Shown: positions 59,894 through 64,000 of the stretch, in pieces | Position numbering within the stretch: the stretch's first letter is position 1 | How the letters are laid out: the number at the start of each line of letters is the position of its first letter | Source of the DNA: Psychromarinibacter sp048262455 | Lineage (GTDB): Bacteria; Pseudomonadota; Alphaproteobacteria; Rhodobacterales; Rhodobacteraceae | Length of the DNA stretch: 64,000 nt | Direction of reading: 5' to 3' | NCBI GenBank assembly: GCA_048262455.1 | Contig: JBLXFD010000016.1 | Span: 35,245 to 99,244 of the forward strand | Notes under the pieces: generated by a model | The model's input: the letters and a program-made list of their open reading frames with translations, nothing else | The model's database searches: none | What the model was told of the DNA's origin: nothing | Program-made: the position numbers and the translations under genes

Positions 59894-61101
59894 GCCAATT
59901 CCCTGTCGAATATTACCGGGTAGCGGCCCCAGTTCGGCCGCTGCGTCCGGGGCGCCTCTGTGGGCGGGTCCGCCGGGTCCCGCCGCGCGCCCTCGGCCAG
60001 CAGCCGGCCCACCAGCCGCGGCACGATGCCGTATTGATGCGTCGCCGGGTCGGTATCGGCCCGGGGCACGACGCCGCCGTCCAGATCCCGCCCGAGGCAG
60101 GAATGGGTGCCGATCCCGAAGGTGAAGCCGAAGGGCGTCTGCCCCGCCGGGATCTGGCGGTGCGGGTTGAAATCCGCCGCGTCCGCGCCGAACAGCGCCG
60201 TGTCGCGGTTGGCGGTGAAGAGGTCCAGCGTCACCGTCTCGCCGGTGTCCAGCTGGTGCCCGTCCGTCAGCCGGTGCGGGCAAAGCGCCTTGCGCAGCGA
60301 CACTGGGCTGGCCGGGTGCAGGCGCATGCTTTCGTGCACGCAGCGCTGCAGGAACAGCGGGTCATCCGCGATCCGGGCGGCGTCGGCGGGATGGCCGGCG
60401 CACCATTCCTGGATGTCGTGGAAGGCATGGACGGTGGAATTGGCGGTGCTGTGGGCGCCCGCCTGCAGGTAGAAGGCGATCTCGCGCCGCAGCACCTCGG
60501 GGGGGAAGTCTTCCGGCGCGCCGTTGCGCAGGATCACCGTCAGCACGTCGCGCGGCAGGCTGTCCTCCGGGGCCTCGCCCGCCTCGACCAAGGCGATCAG
60601 CGCGCGGCGGCGGGCGACCGAGGGGGCGAGGAAGCGCGGCTCGAAATCCTCGAGCGCCGCCAGCACCTCGGCCCGCACCGCGTCCTTGTCGCGCCTGGAA
60701 TGGACCAGCGTCGCGCCTTCCGAGAAAGTCTCCACCAGCCGCAGCAGCGCGAGGGTCTCGGACGCCGAACCTTCGGGCCGGTCGATCCCGGCGAAGTCGG
60801 CGGTGAGGTTCATGGTGACGCGGTAGCTGAGATCCACCAGCTCCGCCCGCCCGGCGGCGAGGTCGGGCCGGATCGTCTGCTCCAGCGTCGGGATGAAGAC
60901 GCCCGTCTCGTAGTGCTTGAAGAAGTTGCGCCGGAAGACGCCGAATTCCAGCAGCCGCCGGCGCCGGTGCGCCTCTCCGTGCAGGGTCAGCAGGGTGTCC
61001 TGCATGATGACCGCGCCCTCGTCGTAGAGGGCCTGCGCCAGGTTCGGGTCGCGCAGCGCGGCACTGATGACGGCCGGTTCGGTCACGGCATGTGTCGGCA
61101 A
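59884..61101 (-). CDS. Cytochrome P450 with an insertion after the heme motif (sister of 48204-49433)
   Basis: Soluble P450 of 405 residues. The proposed start is TTG at 61101 behind GGGGAGGGGAAG. With it, helix-I AGAHST falls at 214-219 and heme Cys in FGIGTHSCLG at 335, exactly the positions in the sister P450, and ALYDEG aligns with ALYDAD. A longer in-frame start at TTG 61179 would translate an inverted repeat and has no good ribosome site. ExxR is ESMR. The same insertion of about 20 residues follows the Cys loop. First gene of the ten-gene operon; presumably initiates attack on the solute. Confidence 0.9.
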   Translation of the reverse strand: MPTHAVTEPAVISAALRDPNLAQALYDEGAVIMQDTLLTLHGEAHRRRRLLEFGVFRRNFFKHYETGVFIPTLEQTIRPDLAAGRAELVDLSYRVTMNLTADFAGIDRPEGSASETLALLRLVETFSEGATLVHSRRDKDAVRAEVLAALEDFEPRFLAPSVARRRALIALVEAGEAPEDSLPRDVLTVILRNGAPEDFPPEVLRREIAFYLQAGAHSTANSTVHAFHDIQEWCAGHPADAARIADDPLFLQRCVHESMRLHPASPVSLRKALCPHRLTDGHQLDTGETVTLDLFTANRDTALFGADAADFNPHRQIPAGQTPFGFTFGIGTHSCLGRDLDGGVVPRADTDPATHQYGIVPRLVGRLLAEGARRDPADPPTEAPRTQRPNWGRYPVIFDRELAWT

Positions 61102-61143
61102 CTTCCCCTCCCCCCCAGGACGCGCGACCGCCGGGGCGCTCGC

Positions 61144-61170
61144 ATTGATGTCACTATCATCGACATCAAT
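61144..61170. promoter_or_regulatory. Candidate operator: ATTGATGTC-N9-GACATCAAT
   Basis: Perfect 9-bp inverted repeat (61144-61152 with 61162-61170) in the A+T-rich gap between the Lrp-type gene and the P450 operon, 43 bases upstream of the proposed P450 start. The size and spacing suit a dimeric regulator. The binding protein could be the Lrp-type product just upstream or the MarR protein at the far end of the operon. Confidence 0.55.
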
Positions 61171-61230
61171 ATAATTCAACGTATTCTTTCTGGCACGGCC
61201 GCCGGACGGCCGCCGCCCCTCCGCCCCGCC

Positions 61231-61683
61231 TCAGGCAATCCGCGCGGCGATGCCCTTCACCCGCCGGATCGGGATGGAGGATTCCAGCGAGGCGACGCCC
61301 GGCAGCTTGGTCAGGCGGCGGGTCAGGAAATGCTCGAACTCCTCGAGGTCGCGCACCGCGATCCGCAGCAGGTAATCGGAACTGCCGGTCATCAGCCAGC
61401 AATCCACGATCTCCGGGCAGCGGCCCACCTCTTGCTCGAAGGCCACCAGCCGGTCGTCGATCTGCCGGTCCAGCCGCACCGAGATGAAGACGTTGAAGGC
61501 AAAGCCCAGCCGCGTCTCGTCGATGGCGGCGCTGTAGCCGGTGATGTAGCCCTCCGCCTCCAGCTTGCGGATGCGGCGGGCGCAGGGCGAGGGCGAGAGG
61601 CCGATCTTGTCCCCCAGTTCCTGGTGAGAGATCCGCCCCTCGCGCTGCAGCTCCTTCAGGATCTTCCGGTCGAGTTCGTCCAC
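61231..61683 (-). CDS. Lrp/AsnC family transcriptional regulator
   Basis: Regulator of 150 residues: helix-turn-helix (LDRKILKELQREGRISHQEL then GLSPSPCARRIRKLEAEGYI, about 4-50) and the C-terminal ligand domain with TGSSDYLLRIAVRDLEEFEH. The start is GTG at 61683 behind GGAGGGC. Divergent from the 2-oxoacid dehydrogenase E1 gene with 140 bases between them, so that gene is the primary expected target; the P450 operon 129 bases downstream on the same strand is another. Confidence 0.93.
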   Translation of the reverse strand: MDELDRKILKELQREGRISHQELGDKIGLSPSPCARRIRKLEAEGYITGYSAAIDETRLGFAFNVFISVRLDRQIDDRLVAFEQEVGRCPEIVDCWLMTGSSDYLLRIAVRDLEEFEHFLTRRLTKLPGVASLESSIPIRRVKGIAARIA

Positions 61684-61766
61684 CCCTGCCCTCCTTCGTG
61701 CCGGTTTCCACCACTGAACCCCGCCCGCGCGCGGGATTCCAGCGCAAACCGCCCGCGGGGCGGCAC

Positions 61767-61777
61767 AATCGCCGATT
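61767..61777. promoter_or_regulatory. Palindrome AATCG-C-CGATT upstream of the E1 gene
   Basis: An 11-base palindrome with one central base in the divergent gap between the Lrp-type gene and the E1 gene, 46 bases before the E1 start. It is flanked by CAC and ATTG, giving a broader A+T-rich island. A plausible Lrp-type contact site; weak evidence alone. Confidence 0.3.
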
Positions 61778-61823
61778 ATTGCCCCGAGGCGCGGTGTATT
61801 CAGGACCCAAACAGGAGCCGCCG

Positions 61824-64000
61824 ATGACCAACACCCCCTCGCACCTGCGCACCGTGGAGCAGCGCCTGCTCTGGCTGTCGCACTGGATGATCCACCACGC
61901 CAACCACATCCGCCCCAAGGTGGACGGTATCAAGACCGGCGGGCACCAGGCTTCCTCGGCCTCGATGGTGTCGATCATGACGGCGCTCTACTTCTCGGCG
62001 CTGCGGCCCGAGGACCGGGTGGCGGTGAAGCCCCATGCCTCGCCGGTGTTCCACGCCATGCACTACCTGATGGGCAACCTGCCGCGCCGGAAGATGGAGA
62101 ATTTCCGCGGCTTCGGCGGCGTGCAGTCCTACCCCTCGCGCACCAAGGACGTGGACGACGTGGACTTTTCCACCGGCTCCGTGGGCCTTGGCGTCGCGAT
62201 CACCAGCTTTGCCTCGATGGTGCAGGACTACATCCGCGCCAAGTCCTGGGGCGAGGCCGTGACGCCGGGGCGGATGATCGCGCTGATGGGCGATGCGGAA
62301 CTGGACGAGGGCAACATCTACGAGTGCCTGCAGGAAGGCTGGAAGCACGACCTGCGCAACGTCTGGTGGGTGATCGACTACAACCGCCAGTCGCTGGACG
62401 GGGTGATCCGCGAGGGGCTGTGGCAGCGGATCGAGAAGATCTTCGAGGCTTTCGGCTGGGACGTGGTGAAGGTGAAATACGGCCGCCTGCAGCGCGCCGC
62501 CTTCGGCGAGCCGGGGGGCGCCGCGCTGCGCGACTGGATCGATGCCTGCCCGAACCAGGAATACTCCGCCCTGACCTACCGGGGCGGCGCCGTCTGGCGA
62601 CAGCGGCTGATGGACGACCTGGGCGACCAGGGCGAGGTCTCGGCGCTGATCGAGCGGCGCAGCGACGCGGAACTGGCCGAGCTGATGGAGAACCTCGGCG
62701 GCAACTGCGTGGACACCATGGCCGAGACCTTCGCCGCCATCGACCACGACCGGCCCACCTGCTTTCTCGCCTACACGATCAAGGGCTGGGGCACCCCCAT
62801 CGCCGGGCACAAGGACAACCACGGGGGGCTGATGACCAAGGCGCAGATGGCCGAGTGGCAGGCGCACATGGGCGTGCCCGAGGGCGCGGAGTGGGAGCCG
62901 ATGGCGGCAGTCGAGGACCCCGGCGCGCTGCGCGGGTTCCTGTCGCGGGTGCCGTTCTTCGCGGCGCCCGACCGCCGGTATCACGACGCGCGGGTGGCGG
63001 TGCCGGGGATCGCGGCGCCGGGGGATGGCGAGATCTCGACACAGGCCGCCTTCGGCAAGATCCTCGACGCGCTGGCCAAGGGCGACAGCGGGCTGGCCGA
63101 CCGCATCGTCACCTCCTCGCCCGATGTCACCGGCACCACCAGCCTCGGCCCATGGGTCAACCGCCGCAAGCTGTTCGCGCGGCAGGCGCAGGCCGACAGC
63201 TTCCGCGAGCACCGCATCCCGTCGACCGCCAAGTGGGACTTTGCGCCCGAGGGCCAGCACGTGGAACTGGGCATCGCCGAGATGAACCTGTTCCTGCTGC
63301 TGGCCGCGCAGGGGCTGTCGCACAGCCTCTGGGGCAAGCGGCTGCTGCCCATCGGCACGGTCTACGACCCCTTCGTGCACCGCGGCCTCGATGCGCTGAA
63401 CTACGCCTGCTACATGGACGCGCGCTTCATGATCGTCGGCACCCCCTCGGGCGCGACGCTGGCGCCCGAGGGCGGCGCGCACCAGTCGGTGGGCACGCCC
63501 CTGACCGGCATGGCGCAGGACGGGCTGGCCGCCTTCGAGCCGGCCTTCGCCGACGAGCTGGCGGTCATCATGGAATGGGCCTTCGACTACATGCAGCGCG
63601 ACGGAGAGAACGACCCGGACGAGCGCACCTGGCTGCGGGACGAGACCGGCGGCTCTGTCTACCTGCGGCTGACCACCAAGCCGCTGGAGCAGCCCGGCAA
63701 GCGGGTGGACGACGCGTTTCGCCAGGGCGCCATCGACGGCGCCTACTGGCTGCGCAAGCCGGGGCCGAACTGCTCCGTGGTCATCGCCTACCAGGGCGCC
63801 GTGGCGGACGAGGCCATCGCCGCCGCGGGCATGATCGGCGAGCACCGGCGCGACATCGGGGTGCTGGCGGTGACCTCCGCCGACCGGCTGAACGCCGGCT
63901 GGACCGCCGCCCAGCGCGAGCGCAAGCGCGGCAACGCTGCTCTGTCCCACGTCGAGCGGCTGCTGGGCACGCTGCCGCCCCACTGCCGGCTGGTCACGGT
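61824..64000 (+). CDS. Homodimeric 2-oxoacid dehydrogenase E1 (AceE/MdeB-like), 3' end beyond window
   Basis: Thiamine-diphosphate enzyme; 725 residues are visible of an expected total of nearly 900, cut by the right edge. HANHIRPKVDGIKTGGHQAS and SPVFHAMHYLMGNL near the start, the diphosphate and metal site MGDAELDEGNIYEC near 155, and HVELGIAEMNLFLLLAAQGL in the pyrimidine domain are clear AceE-type features. The start has an AGGAG site. The paired divergent Lrp regulator recalls the methionine-catabolic mdeR-mdeB arrangement of Pseudomonas, in which MdeB acts on 2-oxobutyrate. That makes a 2-oxoacid other than pyruvate a reasonable guess. Confidence 0.92.
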   Translation, partial: MTNTPSHLRTVEQRLLWLSHWMIHHANHIRPKVDGIKTGGHQASSASMVSIMTALYFSALRPEDRVAVKPHASPVFHAMHYLMGNLPRRKMENFRGFGGVQSYPSRTKDVDDVDFSTGSVGLGVAITSFASMVQDYIRAKSWGEAVTPGRMIALMGDAELDEGNIYECLQEGWKHDLRNVWWVIDYNRQSLDGVIREGLWQRIEKIFEAFGWDVVKVKYGRLQRAAFGEPGGAALRDWIDACPNQEYSALTYRGGAVWRQRLMDDLGDQGEVSALIERRSDAELAELMENLGGNCVDTMAETFAAIDHDRPTCFLAYTIKGWGTPIAGHKDNHGGLMTKAQMAEWQAHMGVPEGAEWEPMAAVEDPGALRGFLSRVPFFAAPDRRYHDARVAVPGIAAPGDGEISTQAAFGKILDALAKGDSGLADRIVTSSPDVTGTTSLGPWVNRRKLFARQAQADSFREHRIPSTAKWDFAPEGQHVELGIAEMNLFLLLAAQGLSHSLWGKRLLPIGTVYDPFVHRGLDALNYACYMDARFMIVGTPSGATLAPEGGAHQSVGTPLTGMAQDGLAAFEPAFADELAVIMEWAFDYMQRDGENDPDERTWLRDETGGSVYLRLTTKPLEQPGKRVDDAFRQGAIDGAYWLRKPGPNCSVVIAYQGAVADEAIAAAGMIGEHRRDIGVLAVTSADRLNAGWTAAQRERKRGNAALSHVERLLGTLPPHCRLVT

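Noticed and set aside
61102..61179. N-terminal extension of the second P450 from TTG at 61179
   Set aside because: Would translate a perfect inverted repeat, has no good ribosome site, and breaks the exact register with the sister P450 that the 61101 start gives.
61800..63983. Long minus-strand open frame opposite the E1 gene
   Set aside because: Low-complexity shadow frame. The plus-strand frame encodes an unmistakable 2-oxoacid dehydrogenase E1.

Overview
The window is high-G+C DNA with tightly packed, often overlapping genes. The gene families are those common in marine or soil alphaproteobacteria, and a Rhodobacteraceae (Rhodobacterales) chromosome or large replicon is the best guess. 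That guess rests on the density of ABC, TRAP and tripartite tricarboxylate (TTT) uptake systems, on HWE-type signalling and on the composition. No rRNA, tRNA, transposase or CRISPR array was seen. Essentially the whole window is uptake and catabolism of small organic molecules, arranged as self-contained operons that mostly carry a transporter, enzymes and a local regulator.

Layout. 1-3570 (-): peptide/nickel-type ABC transporter (binding protein and two permeases, the second cut by the left edge). 3868-5237 (+): VOC protein coupled to an Lrp/AsnC regulator. 5505-7478 (-): MASE1-PAS-HWE sensor kinase. 7645-8703 (-): GntR/LacI chimeric regulator, divergent from 8901-17676 (+), an NMT1/taurine-type ABC transporter with two Gfo/Idh/MocA oxidoreductases, a PHP-like hydrolase and a frameshifted M20 amidohydrolase. 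17732-22486 (-): iron/phosphonate-type ABC transporter ending in a PPM (PP2C-like) phosphatase gene. 22640-23788 (+): ROK regulator. 23804-24250: noncoding tandem repeat of about 214 bp. 24273-31274 (-): oligopeptide-type ABC transporter with two paralogous binding proteins. 31778-33302 (+): two Tat-exported ferritin-like proteins, one apparently a lipoprotein.

33373-41477 (-): a sugar-acid operon with two enolase-superfamily dehydratases, an RraA-type aldolase, a split UxaA-type dehydratase, a short-chain dehydrogenase and a TRAP transporter. It is divergent from an IclR regulator, and three near-identical operator-like sites lie between them. 42495-48151 (+): GntR regulator, TctCBA transporter, SDR, RraA-like protein and a dihydroxyacetophenone-dioxygenase-like cupin. 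48204-52193 (-): two amidohydrolases, a putidaredoxin-type ferredoxin and a P450, divergent from a MarR regulator. 52910-61101 (-): a ten-gene run of P450, SDR, ThuA-like protein, SDR, NIPSNAP protein and a complete branched-chain-amino-acid-type ABC transporter. 61231-64000: an Lrp regulator divergent from a homodimeric 2-oxoacid dehydrogenase E1, cut by the right edge.

The strongest candidate for an undescribed system is 48-61 kb. It holds two sister P450s with the same motif spacing and the same unusual insertion after the heme cysteine. One sits with a ferredoxin and two amidohydrolases that each deviate at the usual final metal-site aspartate; the other sits with two SDRs, ThuA and NIPSNAP proteins and its own importer. 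A second theme is that most substrate-binding-protein genes are followed within a few dozen bases by a stem-loop, probably to set their expression above that of the membrane components.
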